Source of the DNA: Pseudomonas fluorescens
Lineage (GTDB): Bacteria; Pseudomonadota; Gammaproteobacteria; Pseudomonadales; Pseudomonadaceae
DNA length: 64,000 bases
Direction of reading: 5' to 3'
NCBI RefSeq assembly: GCF_902498065.1
Contig: NZ_CABVIR010000002.1
Location: forward strand, 434,001-498,000
The notes beneath the pieces are model-generated. The model searched no databases, was not told the DNA's origin, and was given only the letters and a program-made list of their open reading frames with translations. The position numbers and the translations under genes were made by a program. Positions 7,996 to 18,000 of this stretch are shown here, in pieces. Each line of letters starts with the position of its first letter. The first letter of the stretch is position 1.

Positions 7996-8845
7996 GTCCG
8001 GATGAGGGCAGGATTGTGCAATGCAGAAGGATATAGAACGGCGGGATTTCGGTGTTCGGAAACCAAATCACCATGTCTTGGTAATCCGGCGGAAAGACCG
8101 GCTTGCCGAGGATTTTTTTGGCAGTTTCCGTCGGCGGGTACACCCAAACCGGCGGCAACGGCTGCGTATCTTTCACCATCGGCATGGGCGCTGCGGTGGC
8201 GGGTGTCCAGGTCAACTTGACGCCTTGTCCTAATTCAACGACAAAGCGTTCTCCCACAGCGGTCGCCGCAATGACGGGCACGTTTTCCCAATCCTTGTTT
8301 TTGTCGGTGTAGAAGCCATAAGCGCGAACCGAGTCGTCCGCGAGTCGCTCGACATGGAGTCGCACGCGGGTCTTGGCGGTCGTGAGCGTTGTGTATTGAT
8401 CGAGGGTATATAGCGCGCAGTCGGTTGAGGTCAGGTTTGACACGAGCACAAGGGCGAGAATATCCAGATTCGCCGGCTCGGCTGTCAAAGTCCCGCCAAG
8501 GCGTCCGGTCAGGGCCGTGGCGCTGCTGGAGCCACCGATCCATGCCAGCGCTGCGTTGGCCGAGCCGCTGCCGAGTACAGCGAAGGAGCCATATTGCGTC
8601 AGTAACTCCACGGGAATGAACCCGCTGGGGTCGCTGTGGTTGGTCACGCCTTCTGGCAACCCACAGGATTTGGCGAATACACAGCCTCGAATTTCCGGCT
8701 TGGCGAGTGCCGGTTGAGGTGTTGCATTACGTCGGGCTTCATCGCGAGCCTGAGCTTGTTCGTAGCGCAAACTGTCCGCTTCCTGGCGGCGTATTTCGTC
8801 CTGGGTCGGTCTACGGACGCGGCGGCATTGGGGGCAATCACACAT
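7940..8845 (-). CDS. S-type pyocin domain protein, frameshifted before its toxin domain
   Basis: A 301-residue frame that starts with a Cys-rich MCDCPQCRRVRRPTQ and an Ala/Gln-rich linker. It continues with a region ending TWTPATAAPMPMV, VWVYPPTETAKKILGKPVFP and WFPNTEIPPFYI, the end of the pyocin_S domain found in colicin-like bacteriocins. After FYI the frame turns to nonsense (LLHCTILPSSGHDG...). The frame that restores a sensible link (ISFCIAQSCPHPDMMEE) is one base away near 8029-8036. So the gene is broken by a single-base change, or the base call is wrong. Uptake or secretion domain: not identifiable. No convincing ribosome site is seen before 8845. Confidence 0.65.
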   Translation of the reverse strand: MCDCPQCRRVRRPTQDEIRRQEADSLRYEQAQARDEARRNATPQPALAKPEIRGCVFAKSCGLPEGVTNHSDPSGFIPVELLTQYGSFAVLGSGSANAALAWIGGSSSATALTGRLGGTLTAEPANLDILALVLVSNLTSTDCALYTLDQYTTLTTAKTRVRLHVERLADDSVRAYGFYTDKNKDWENVPVIAATAVGERFVVELGQGVKLTWTPATAAPMPMVKDTQPLPPVWVYPPTETAKKILGKPVFPPDYQDMVIWFPNTEIPPFYILLHCTILPSSGHDGRVGGLHCWGDESQYR

Positions 8846-9046
8846 GATAAAAGCGTCAATACTCTATTTAAAAAAGTACACGCTAGCGGCGAGTTCAATA
8901 GTCGGCTGTAGGGCTATTCCGAAAATACGTACTCCACTTTCCTGTTTTGTCTGGCCGCTGGAGCTCATCGCAAGTAAATTCCCCTTCTCCTTTACCCGCT
9001 TCACTGGCTAAGCTCAGGCCTTCCGAATTCCCGCAGAGGTCTCACC

Positions 9047-10765
9047 ATGCCGCAGCAATGGCCAGCCGCCGACATCGCCCGAATGATCCTCGATGGCTTT
9101 GACGATTACCGCGAGCATTTCCGGCAGATCACCGACGGCGCCCGGGCGCGCTTCGAGCAGGCCAAGTGGCAGGAGGCGCAAGTCGCCTCGGCGGCGCGGA
9201 TCAACCTCTACGAAGAGAAAGTCAGCGAAACGGTCGAGCGGCTGCGCATCGCATTCGACGCCGACACGCTGGATGTCAGTTGCTGGCCGCTGGTCAAAAG
9301 CGCCTACATCAGCCTGATCGACTTGCGTTTCGACGATGAGCTGTCCGAGACCTGGTACAACTCGATCTTCTGCGGGCTGTTCAGCCACGACCTGATCAGC
9401 GATGGCTGCATGTTCATCCACACCACCCGGCCAAGCCTGCGCCGGGCCCGTGCCGCGCAAACCCGCACCTACAAGCCCCAGGGCAAGCTGTCCGACATGC
9501 TGGCGAGCATTTTTGCCGACTACCGTTTCAGCGAGGATTACGCCGACCTGGCGGGCGATCTGCGCCGCCTCGAAGCGCAGCTGCGCGAGAACCTGCCGGA
9601 TTGGGTGTGCAAGGACCCGGAACTTAGCGTCGAGCTGTTTTCCTCGGTGCTCTATCGCAACAAGGGCGCTTACCTGGTCGGGCGCATCTACACCACCGAC
9701 GAGCAATGGCCGCTGGCGATTCCGCTGCTGCACCTTGAGGGCCGTGGGATTCAGATCGATGCGTTGATCACCGATGAAGCCGACGTGTCGATCATTTTCT
9801 CGTTCACCCGTTCCTACTTCATGGTCGATGTGCCGGTACCGGCGGAGTTCATCGGTTTCCTGCGGCGGATCCTGCCCGGCAAACACATCGCCGAGCTGTA
9901 CACCTCGATCGGTTTCTACAAGCACGGTAAATCCGAGTTTTACCGGGCGCTGATCAATCACCTGGCCAACACTGACGACCAGTTCATCATGGCCCCCGGC
10001 GTGCGCGGCATGGTCATGAGCGTGTTCACCCTGCCGGGGTTCAACACCGTGTTCAAAATCATCAAGGACCGTTTCTCACCGTCGAAAAACGTCGACCGCG
10101 CAACGGTGATCGAGAAGTACCGGCTGGTGAAAAGCGTCGACCGCGTCGGGCGCATGGCCGATACCCAGGAGTTCGCCGATTTCCGTTTCCCGCTCAGCAA
10201 GTTCGACCCGGCGTGCCTGGAAGAATTGCTGGAGGTAGCCGCGTCCACGGTGTCGGTGGAGGGCGACACCGTGTTGATCCGCCACTGCTGGACCGAGCGG
10301 CGGATGACGCCGTTGAACCTGTACCTGGAAAACGCCAACGACGATCAGGTGCGCGAGGCGCTGGAAGACTACGGGTTGGCGATCAAGCAACTGGCGGCGG
10401 CGAACATTTTCCCCGGCGACATGTTGCTGAAAAACTTCGGCGTCACCCGGCACGGTCGCGTGGTGTTTTATGACTACGACGAGATCTGCTTTCTGACCGA
10501 AGCCAACTTCCGCCACATCCCGCAACCGCGCACGCCGGAAGATGAGATGGCGTCCGAGCCGTGGTATTCGATCGGGCCGCTGGATGTGTTCCCCGAGGAG
10601 TTTCCGCCGTTCCTGTTCGCCGATGCCGGGCAGCGCAAGTTGTTCGATCAGTTGCATGGCGAGCTGTACAACGCCGATTACTGGAAAAGCCTGCAAGAGG
10701 CGATTCGTGGCGGCAAAGTGATCGACGTGTTCCCGTATCGGCGCAAGGGCCTGGATAACGAGTAG
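9047..10765 (+). CDS. aceK: Isocitrate dehydrogenase kinase/phosphatase
   Basis: A 572-residue bifunctional cytosolic enzyme that phosphorylates and dephosphorylates isocitrate dehydrogenase, setting carbon flow between the TCA cycle and the glyoxylate shunt. The N-terminal [19 protein letters not shown] and the C-terminal block [20 protein letters not shown] then [10 protein letters not shown] (kinase-like catalytic and metal-binding loops) are typical AceK. The length matches the family. It is monocistronic here, not next to aceA/aceB as in enterics. A large REP inverted repeat follows. Confidence 0.95.
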   Translation: MPQQWPAADIARMILDGFDDYREHFRQITDGARARFEQAKWQEAQVASAARINLYEEKVSETVERLRIAFDADTLDVSCWPLVKSAYISLIDLRFDDELSETWYNSIFCGLFSHDLISDGCMFIHTTRPSLRRARAAQTRTYKPQGKLSDMLASIFADYRFSEDYADLAGDLRRLEAQLRENLPDWVCKDPELSVELFSSVLYRNKGAYLVGRIYTTDEQWPLAIPLLHLEGRGIQIDALITDEADVSIIFSFTRSYFMVDVPVPAEFIGFLRRILPGKHIAELYTSIGFYKHGKSEFYRALINHLANTDDQFIMAPGVRGMVMSVFTLPGFNTVFKIIKDRFSPSKNVDRATVIEKYRLVKSVDRVGRMADTQEFADFRFPLSKFDPACLEELLEVAASTVSVEGDTVLIRHCWTERRMTPLNLYLENANDDQVREALEDYGLAIKQLAAANIFPGDMLLKNFGVTRHGRVVFYDYDEICFLTEANFRHIPQPRTPEDEMASEPWYSIGPLDVFPEEFPPFLFADAGQRKLFDQLHGELYNADYWKSLQEAIRGGKVIDVFPYRRKGLDNE

Positions 10766-10770
10766 TTCTC

Positions 10771-10901
10771 TGCGTCCGCTGCGCGGCCGAATCGCGAGCA
10801 GGCTCGCTCCCACTTTTGAACGCGGTGCCGCCGACTCCGGGGGCGCCGCAGATCCCGTGTGGGAGCGGGCTTGCCCGCGATTCGGCCGCGCAGCGGACGC
10901 A
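10771..10901. repeat. REP-type inverted repeat with long arms
   Basis: The left arm 10771-10812 (TGCGTCCGCTGCGCGGCCGA... to GCTCGCTCCCAC) and the right arm 10859-10901 (GTGGGAGCGGGCTTGCCCGC... to GCAGCGGACGC) are inverted copies with a few mismatches. Each contains the Pseudomonas REP core GTGGGAGC. It sits between aceK and hrpA, outside both reading frames. Confidence 0.8.
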
Positions 10902-10953
10902 AAATCTGCGACAATCGCCCCCCTGCGCCACTAGACGACTTATTGCGTACCTG

Positions 10954-13900
10954 ATGACTGACGAATCGCCTTCACTCGACAAACTGCTGAAAAACCTCGA
11001 TCACGCCATGCTCGCCGACCGCCACCGGCTGCGGCGGCAGTTGCTTGAGCTGCGCAAGAAGCCCGACGAGGCCAAGCTCGCCCAGTGGGTGACGCGTATG
11101 CAGGCGTCCTGTGATCAGGTGCTGGCGCGGCGTGCCAGCCTGCCGGTGATTCGTTACGACGACAGCCTGCCGATTGCCGCCAAGCGCGACGAAATCAAGG
11201 AAGCGTTGCTCAAGCATCAGGTGCTGATCATTGCTGGCGAAACCGGTTCGGGTAAAACCACCCAGTTGCCGAAGATCTGCCTGGAAATCGGTCGTGGTCA
11301 ACATGGCCTGATCGGCCACACCCAACCGCGTCGAATTGCGGCGCGCAGCGTGGCGAGCCGGGTTGCTGAAGAACTGGCGACGCCCTTGGGCGCGCTGGTC
11401 GGCTATCAGGTGCGGTTCGAGGATCAGAGCGATTCCAACACCCTGATCAAACTGATGACCGACGGCATCCTGCTGGCGGAAACCCAGAACGACCGTTACC
11501 TCGAGCGCTACGACACGATCATCGTCGACGAAGCCCACGAACGCAGCCTCAACATTGACTTCCTGCTCGGTTACCTGAAAACCCTGCTGCCCCGTCGTCC
11601 GGACCTGAAAGTCATCATTACCTCGGCGACCATCGATCTGGAGCGCTTCTCCAAGCACTTCGACGATGCGCCGATTGTCGAAGTCTCTGGCCGCACCTTC
11701 CCGGTGGAAACCTGGTATCGACCGCTGACCCTGGAGCAGGACGAAGAGGGCAACCGCGTCGAGGATGACTTGACCGTGGATCAGGCGATCCTCGCCACCC
11801 TCGACGAAATTGCCGCGTTCGAACGCAGCGAGCGCAAGAGCCCCGGCGACGTGCTGGTGTTCCTGCCCGGCGAGCGCGAGATTCGCGACGCCGCCGACAT
11901 GCTGCGCAAGGCCCAGCTCAAGCACACCGAAATCCTGCCGCTGTACGCACGGTTGTCGCCGGCCGAGCAGCAGCGGATTTTCCAGTCGCACCCGGGGCGC
12001 CGCGTGGTGCTGGCAACCAACGTCGCGGAAACTTCGTTGACCGTGCCGGGCATTCGTTATGTGATCGACAGCGGCACCGCGCGCATCAGCCGTTACAGCT
12101 ATCGCGCCAAGGTCCAGCGCCTGCCCATCGAAGCCATTTCCCAGGCCAGCGCCAACCAGCGTAAAGGTCGATGCGGTCGGGTCGAGCCGGGTATTTGCAT
12201 CCGCCTTTACGGCGAAGAAGATTTCATCGGGCGCCCGGAATTTACCGACCCGGAAATCCTGCGGACCAACCTCGCGGCGGTGATTTTGCAGATGCTGCAC
12301 CTGCGCCTCGGCGAGATCACCGATTTCCCGTTTATCGAGCCACCCGATGGCAAAGCCATCAGCGACGGTTTCAACCTGCTGCAAGAGCTGTCGGCGGTGG
12401 ATCGCAACAGCCAGCTGACCCCGCTGGGTCGCCAATTGGCGCGCCTGCCGGTGGACCCGCGCATGGGCCGCATGTTGCTGGAAGCGGCGAAACTCGGCAG
12501 CTTGCAGGAAGTGCTGATCGTTGCCAGCGCCATGTCGATTCAAGACCCGCGCGAGCGACCGCCGGAGCGTCAACAAGCGGCGGATCAGGCGCATGCGCAA
12601 TGGAAGGACGTGGACTCGGACTTCGCCGGGCTGGTCAATCTGTGGCGTGGTTTTGAAGAGCAACGCCAGGCGCTGACGGCGAGCCCGCTGCGTAACTGGT
12701 GCCGCAAGAACTTCCTCAACTACCTGCGGTTGCGCGAGTGGCGCGACTCGCACCGTCAGTTGAGCCTGATCTGCCGCGACATGCAGTTGAGCCTCAACAA
12801 AGAACCGGCGGATTACCCCAAACTGCACAAAGCCGTGCTCTCGGGCCTGCTCAGTCAGATCGGGCAGAAAACCGATGAAGGCGATTACCTCGGCGCCCGC
12901 CAGCGGCGCTTCTGGATTCACCCGTCATCGGGCCTGGGCAAGAAGCGTCCGCAATGGCTGATGGCCGCCGAACTGGTGGAAACCACCAAGCTCTACGCGC
13001 GCATGGTCGCCAAGATCGACGCCGACTGGATCGAGCCGCTCGCCGGGCACCTGATCAAGAAAAACCACTTCGAACCCCATTGGGAGAAGAAGCGCGGGCA
13101 GGTCGTGGCGTTCGAGCAGATCACTTTGTTCGGGCTGATCGTGGTCGGGCGCCGACCAGTGCATTACGGGCCGATCGACCCGGTGGTGTCCCGTGAGTTG
13201 TTCATTCGTGAAGGCCTGGTGCGTGGCGAGATCCAATCCAAAGCCAAGTGCCTGACGGCCAACCAGCAGCTGCTGGAACAGCTCGACGAGCTGGAAGCCA
13301 AGGCCCGCCGTCGCGACATTCTGGCCGACGAAGAAACCCTGTTCGCCTTCTACGATGCGCGACTGCCGGCGGAGATTCACCAGACCGCGACCTTCGACAG
13401 CTGGTATCGGGTCAACAGCCAGAAAGACCCGCAACTGCTGATCATGCGCGAAGAAGACGTGCTGGCTCGCGAGGCCAGTGAAGTCACCGCGCTGCATTAC
13501 CCGGACACCTTGCACATTGGTGATCTGGAACTGTCATTGAGTTACCACTTCGAACCGAACCATCCGCGTGACGGCGTGACGCTGAGGGTGCCGGCGCCGC
13601 TGTTGCCGATGCTGCCGGCGGAACGCCTGGAATGGCTGGTGCCCGGTGTGATCGAAGCCAAGTGCATTGCCTTGGTGCGCAACCTGCCCAAGGCGCTGCG
13701 CAAGAACTTCGTGCCGGTGCCGGACTTCGTCAAGGCGGCGTTGCAGCGCATGACCTTTGCCGAAGGCTCGTTGCCTCAAGCATTGGGTCGCGAGTTACTG
13801 CGCATGACCGGAGCGCGAGTCAGCGATGAAGCCTGGGCGGAAGCGGCGCAGCAGGTCGACAATCACCTGAGGATGAACCTGGAAATCGTCGATGGTCAGG

Positions 13901-14865
13901 GCAAGTTCCTTGGCGAAGGACGGGATCTGGCGGAACTCACCGCGCGATTCGCTGAAGCCAGTCAGGCCGCATTGGCCGTTCCGCAAACGGCGAAAAGTCA
14001 GCAACCGGTGGAGGCGAAAGTCTTTGCGGCGGTGGCGGAAAAGACCCAACAGAAGATCGCCGGGTTGTCGATGACGGTGTATCCGGCGCTGGTGGAAGAA
14101 GCCGGCACGGTCAAGGAAGGGCGGTTCTCGACGCCGGCCGAAGCCGAGTTTCAGCATCGCCGTGCGTTGCAGCGTTTACTGATGCAGCAACTGGCGGAAC
14201 CGGCGAAGTTCCTGCGTGGCAAGTTGCCGGGCCTGACCGAACTGGGTTTGATGTACCGCGACATGGGGCGCGTCGACAGCCTGGTGGAAGACATTCTGCT
14301 GGCCAGTCTCGACAGTTGCATCCTCGACGGCGAAGACCCGTTGCCGCGTGATGGCGCCGGGCTGGCGGCGTTGGCCGAGCGCAAACGCGGCGGCTGGACC
14401 GAGCATGCCGAGCGTCTGGCGAAGCTGACCCTGGAAATTCTCAAGCTCTGGCACGGCCTGCAAAAACGCTTCAAGGGCAAGATCGATCTGGCGCAGGCCG
14501 TGGCCCTGAATGACATCAAGCAGCAACTCAGTCATCTGGTGTATCCGGGTTTCGTCCGCGAAACGCCGATGCAGTGGCTCAAGGAACTGCCGCGCTATCT
14601 GAAAGCCATCGAGCAGCGCTTCGAGAAACTCGGTGCTCAGGTGCAGAAGGACCGGGTCTGGAGCGGTGAATTGTCTGGTCTCTGGACCCAATACCAGACC
14701 CGCGCCAATAAACACGCCCAAGAGGGCAAGCGCGATCCGCAGCTTGAGCTGTATCGCTGGTGGCTGGAGGAATACCGGGTTTCGCTGTTTGCCCAACAGC
14801 TGGGGACGAAGGTGCCGATCTCGGACAAACGCCTGAACAAGCAGTGGACCCAGGTCGAACCGTAG
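10954..14865 (+). CDS. hrpA: ATP-dependent RNA helicase HrpA
   Basis: A 1,303-residue DEAH-box helicase, the usual HrpA size (~1,300). Walker A GETGSGKTTQ is near residue 95, DEAHERS near 192, motif III SATID near 223, and motifs V/VI read NVAETSLTVPGIRYVIDSG and QRKGRCGRV. The long C-terminus is the DUF3418 part of bacterial HrpA, involved in mRNA processing and rescue of stalled ribosomes. The ATG at 10954 is preferred; the open frame to 10816 is only REP DNA. Translation start MTDESPSLDKLLKNLDHAM is family-like. Confidence 0.95.
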   Translation: MTDESPSLDKLLKNLDHAMLADRHRLRRQLLELRKKPDEAKLAQWVTRMQASCDQVLARRASLPVIRYDDSLPIAAKRDEIKEALLKHQVLIIAGETGSGKTTQLPKICLEIGRGQHGLIGHTQPRRIAARSVASRVAEELATPLGALVGYQVRFEDQSDSNTLIKLMTDGILLAETQNDRYLERYDTIIVDEAHERSLNIDFLLGYLKTLLPRRPDLKVIITSATIDLERFSKHFDDAPIVEVSGRTFPVETWYRPLTLEQDEEGNRVEDDLTVDQAILATLDEIAAFERSERKSPGDVLVFLPGEREIRDAADMLRKAQLKHTEILPLYARLSPAEQQRIFQSHPGRRVVLATNVAETSLTVPGIRYVIDSGTARISRYSYRAKVQRLPIEAISQASANQRKGRCGRVEPGICIRLYGEEDFIGRPEFTDPEILRTNLAAVILQMLHLRLGEITDFPFIEPPDGKAISDGFNLLQELSAVDRNSQLTPLGRQLARLPVDPRMGRMLLEAAKLGSLQEVLIVASAMSIQDPRERPPERQQAADQAHAQWKDVDSDFAGLVNLWRGFEEQRQALTASPLRNWCRKNFLNYLRLREWRDSHRQLSLICRDMQLSLNKEPADYPKLHKAVLSGLLSQIGQKTDEGDYLGARQRRFWIHPSSGLGKKRPQWLMAAELVETTKLYARMVAKIDADWIEPLAGHLIKKNHFEPHWEKKRGQVVAFEQITLFGLIVVGRRPVHYGPIDPVVSRELFIREGLVRGEIQSKAKCLTANQQLLEQLDELEAKARRRDILADEETLFAFYDARLPAEIHQTATFDSWYRVNSQKDPQLLIMREEDVLAREASEVTALHYPDTLHIGDLELSLSYHFEPNHPRDGVTLRVPAPLLPMLPAERLEWLVPGVIEAKCIALVRNLPKALRKNFVPVPDFVKAALQRMTFAEGSLPQALGRELLRMTGARVSDEAWAEAAQQVDNHLRMNLEIVDGQGKFLGEGRDLAELTARFAEASQAALAVPQTAKSQQPVEAKVFAAVAEKTQQKIAGLSMTVYPALVEEAGTVKEGRFSTPAEAEFQHRRALQRLLMQQLAEPAKFLRGKLPGLTELGLMYRDMGRVDSLVEDILLASLDSCILDGEDPLPRDGAGLAALAERKRGGWTEHAERLAKLTLEILKLWHGLQKRFKGKIDLAQAVALNDIKQQLSHLVYPGFVRETPMQWLKELPRYLKAIEQRFEKLGAQVQKDRVWSGELSGLWTQYQTRANKHAQEGKRDPQLELYRWWLEEYRVSLFAQQLGTKVPISDKRLNKQWTQVEP

Positions 14866-15060
14866 ACTACGGGCTCCCACAGATTTATGTCGTGCCTGTG
14901 GAAGCTGCTTCATCCAGCAAAAAGGCGCCAAACCCCAACGTTTATGGCAAACTTCGCGCCTATAAACGCCGGCCCCGCGGTTTTGAGCCTCTTAAGGTTC
15001 GGGCGGAACGGAATAAAGCGATGCCAGGTTTGCTTCCTCTGACGGGAACGGACCCTTTGT

Positions 15061-15084
15061 GTGTTGGTACGACGGTGCCAACAC
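15061..15084. promoter_or_regulatory. Inverted repeat upstream of the FabH-like gene
   Basis: GTGTTGGTAC (15061-15070) faces GTGCCAACAC (15075-15084), complementary at nine of ten positions. It ends 30 bases before the start codon at 15115. It may be an operator or a leader hairpin; the regulator is not identifiable. Confidence 0.3.
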
Positions 15085-15114
15085 TTTCTGCCTGAACAGA
15101 TTAGAGAAACGACC

Positions 15115-16236
15115 ATGCATAATGTCGTCATCAGCGGCACCGGCCTGTACACCCCGGCCAACAGCATTTCCAACGAAGAGCTGGTGCAGTCTTTCAACGC
15201 TTACGTCGCGCTGTTCAACGCCGACAACGCCGATGCCATCGCCCGTGGCGAAATCGAAGCGTTGACCGAGTCCAACGCCGCGTTTATCGAAAAAGCTTCC
15301 GGCATCAAAAGCCGCTTCGTCATGGACAAGGACGGCATTCTCGACCCGCAACGCATGGCGCCACGTCTGCCGGAGCGCTCGAACGACGAGTGGTCGGTGC
15401 TTTGCCAGATGGCCATCGGTGCGGCCGAACAAGCCTTGCAGCGTGCCGGCAAAACCGCGGCGGACATTGACGGCGTCATCGTCGCTTGCTCCAACCTGCA
15501 GCGCGCCTACCCGGCCATCGCCATCGAAGTCCAGGAAGCGCTGGGCATTCAGGGTTTCGGTTTCGACATGAACGTCGCCTGCTCCTCGGCGACCTTCGGC
15601 ATTCAAGCGGCCGCCAACAGCGTGCAACTGGGTCAGGCCCGGGCAGTGCTAATGGTCAACCCGGAAGTCTGCACCGGTCACCTGAACTTCCGCGACCGCG
15701 ACAGCCACTTCATCTTCGGCGACGCGGCCACGGCAGTGATCATCGAACGCGCCGACCTGGCAACGTCCAAGTACCAGTTCGACGTGGTCAGCACCAAATT
15801 GCTGACCAAGTTCTCCAACAACATCCGCAACAACTTCGGTTTCCTCAACCGCGCGGCGGAAGAGGGCATCGGCGCCAGGGACAAACTGTTCGTACAGGAA
15901 GGCCGCAAGGTGTTCAAGGAAGTCTGCCCGATGGTTGCCGAGCTGATCGGTGCGCACCTGGAAGAGAACCAGCTCAACGTGGGCGACGTGAAGCGCTTCT
16001 GGCTGCACCAGGCCAACCTCAGCATGAACCACTTGATCGTGAAGAAACTGCTGGGCCGCGAAGCCACCGAAGAAGAAGCCCCGGTGATTCTCGACACCTA
16101 CGCCAACACCAGCTCTGCGGGCTCAGTGATTGCGTTCCACAAGAATCAGGACGATCTGGCGGCAGGTTCGCTGGCAGTGCTCAGCTCGTTCGGCGCCGGT
16201 TATTCGATTGGTAGCGTAATTCTGCGCAAGCGTTGA
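15115..16236 (+). CDS. FabH-like beta-ketoacyl-ACP synthase III
   Basis: A 373-residue thiolase-fold condensing enzyme. The catalytic Cys is in the sequence NVACSSATFG, the active-site His in FWLHQAN, and Asn in YANTSSAGSV, i.e. the Cys-His-Asn triad of KAS III. It is longer than classical FabH (~320) because of an insert after SNEELVQSFNAY. The sequence resembles the Pseudomonas FabH homologue (PA3286 type) that lets octanoyl-CoA enter fatty acid synthesis, linking degradation with synthesis; the assignment to that subtype is from memory. The ATG at 15115 gives a family-like MHNVVISGTGLYTP start. A terminator follows at 16253. Confidence 0.85.
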   Translation: MHNVVISGTGLYTPANSISNEELVQSFNAYVALFNADNADAIARGEIEALTESNAAFIEKASGIKSRFVMDKDGILDPQRMAPRLPERSNDEWSVLCQMAIGAAEQALQRAGKTAADIDGVIVACSNLQRAYPAIAIEVQEALGIQGFGFDMNVACSSATFGIQAAANSVQLGQARAVLMVNPEVCTGHLNFRDRDSHFIFGDAATAVIIERADLATSKYQFDVVSTKLLTKFSNNIRNNFGFLNRAAEEGIGARDKLFVQEGRKVFKEVCPMVAELIGAHLEENQLNVGDVKRFWLHQANLSMNHLIVKKLLGREATEEEAPVILDTYANTSSAGSVIAFHKNQDDLAAGSLAVLSSFGAGYSIGSVILRKR

Positions 16237-16252
16237 GATATCGCGGTAAATG

Positions 16253-16288
16253 AAAAGATCGCAGCCTGCGAAGGTTGCGATCTTTTTT
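16253..16288 (+). terminator. Intrinsic terminator of the FabH-like gene
   Basis: AAAGATCGCAGCC pairs with GGTTGCGATCTTT (one G-T pair) over a TGCGAA loop, followed by eight T. It is 16 bases after the stop codon. Confidence 0.85.
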
Positions 16289-16296
16289 TTGCATAA

Positions 16297-16356
16297 AAAA
16301 ACTCGCGCTGCTGTATCGGACGGATGATGGGGACCGAAACAGCAGCGCGAGTTTGT
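16297..16356 (-). terminator. Terminator of the porin gene (minus strand)
   Basis: AAACTCGCGCTGCTGT (16299-16314) is the exact complement of ACAGCAGCGCGAGTTT (16339-16354). Read on the minus strand the hairpin ends in a T run (complement of AAAAAA at 16295-16300), 43 bases after the porin stop. The stem is unusually long (16 bp). Confidence 0.8.
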
Positions 16357-16398
16357 AAAAGCAGCTTGGGCTTCCTTGCCCGAGCCGTGTAGCAGGGA

Positions 16399-17715
16399 TC
16401 AGAACTTGGCTTCGGCATCCAGTTGCAGGGTGTTGATTTTCGAGTCCCGCAGCGTGGCGTTGGTGTAGTCGGAATCAGCCATGAAGTACGTCGCGCCGAG
16501 GGCGAAGTTCTTGTCGATCTCGTAGCTCACTTTCAACTTGCTGCCGCGCGAACCGGTGAAACCGTTGGCGAAGTCGGAGTCGGTGAAGGCGCCGACCACC
16601 GCGTTGCGCTGTACGTCGCGATAGTTGTAGTCCACGCCAAAGCCGAAGACGTTGGTCTTGACACCGGCCAACCAGCCCATGTCCTGATCGTTGCTGGCAT
16701 CGTCGTTGTTGACGACTTGACCGTAGATCGACAGCGGCATTGGCAGGCCGCCGATGTCGAGTTGACCAAAGCCTTCGTACAGTTTGAACTGCTCGTTCGC
16801 CGTGTTGCCGTTAATGGCCAGGCGGCAGGTGTTCGCAGCACACGTATTGTTGATGTCGTTGTCGTTATCGTAAGTGTAGAGGCTGCCGCCCAGGGTCATT
16901 TTCAAGTTGTCGGTGATCGCGAAGCGCGCACCCAACTGGCCTGCGTACAGACGCAGGTCGTGACGGAACTGCTTGCCTTCGCCGTCGACGTTGTCCTTGA
17001 GGGTGTAGTGGCCGGCGCTACCGAACAGCTCGGTGCTGCCGCCCAGCGGGTATTTGTAAGTCAGTGCCAGACCTTCCGGGCTGATGTCGCTATCCCAGAT
17101 GATGTCGCCCATGCTCACCCATTGCTGTGGCATCTTGCCGCCAACGAGGTGCAGGTTTTTGATGGCATCGGGGTGGTAGTCGACGTAACCCTGGTCCAGC
17201 CAGATATCCTTCTTGGTGAAGTTGCCATCCAGGCTCTGGTTGGTGGAACGAGAGTCATTGTCGCTGCCAGTGGCGATACGGATGCCGGTGTCCACTTGCG
17301 GGTTGATTGCCGTGTAGGCACCCAGGCGGACACGAATACGTTGACGATCCTGGTCACCGGTGTTCGATACGCCATCGTTCTTGACCGTTTCCTGGCGGAA
17401 ACGCACGTCACCCTTGAACTGGGTCTTGGCAGCCCACGCCAGTTTCTGGTCGAAGGTGCTCAGTGCTTCGGTTTTCTTCGCGGTGGCCGCGATCTGCTCG
17501 TTGGTTTCTTGTTGAGCCTGACGGGCGATTTGCTGTTCTTTCTGATCCCGGGCCAGTTCGGCTTGCAGTTCGCTGTACTGCGCGTTGGTAATCGAACCGT
17601 TAGCCTTCAGCATGTCGAGCAGTTTGGCGTCGACTGCGGCGCTGGCTGGCACACTCATGGCCAGCAGCAGACCGCCACACAGGGCCGCCGCAGTTTTCGT
17701 GGAAGCAAGACGCAT
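16399..17715 (-). CDS. Putative outer-membrane porin (Porin_5-like)
   Basis: A 438-residue protein with a clear signal peptide (ALCGGLLLAMSVPASA, cleavage near residue 27) and a coiled-coil, Gln/Glu-rich neck (ARDQKEQQIARQAQQETN). The rest is a beta-barrel with alternating strands, many Tyr/Asn/Asp turns and a terminal LQLDAEAKF ending in Phe, as outer-membrane proteins do. The pattern fits the putative porin family seen in many pseudomonads. The transported solute is unknown. The start at 17715 follows TCGGAG; the frame open to 17889 lacks a signal peptide. Two cysteines (NTCAANTC) sit in one loop. Confidence 0.8.
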   Translation of the reverse strand: MRLASTKTAAALCGGLLLAMSVPASAAVDAKLLDMLKANGSITNAQYSELQAELARDQKEQQIARQAQQETNEQIAATAKKTEALSTFDQKLAWAAKTQFKGDVRFRQETVKNDGVSNTGDQDRQRIRVRLGAYTAINPQVDTGIRIATGSDNDSRSTNQSLDGNFTKKDIWLDQGYVDYHPDAIKNLHLVGGKMPQQWVSMGDIIWDSDISPEGLALTYKYPLGGSTELFGSAGHYTLKDNVDGEGKQFRHDLRLYAGQLGARFAITDNLKMTLGGSLYTYDNDNDINNTCAANTCRLAINGNTANEQFKLYEGFGQLDIGGLPMPLSIYGQVVNNDDASNDQDMGWLAGVKTNVFGFGVDYNYRDVQRNAVVGAFTDSDFANGFTGSRGSKLKVSYEIDKNFALGATYFMADSDYTNATLRDSKINTLQLDAEAKF

Positions 17716-18000
17716 ATCAATCTCCGAAGATGAGAGGGGATGACTGAGCCATCCGGGGCACAACCGACCGCAAAGGGACGGAAAACAGTGGCCGGGTGCT
17801 ATAACCCGGCGCTCTAAAAACAGGCGCCAGTATCGCGATGGTTTATGACAAAGCAGTGGCAATGTGATGGCGTCTCGATGACGATACAAAACTTGAATGA
17901 ACTTTCTATTCCGGGCCCTGTCGGCGTATCGCGGGTGTGGATTGCGCCGCTATAGGCGATACTCGCGAGGCTGTTACGCCAAGAAGTGGAGAGGGAAGTG

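Noticed and set aside
10972..12921. A 649-codon minus-strand frame inside hrpA
   Set aside because: HrpA motifs on the plus strand are complete; the minus frame is a GC-bias artefact.
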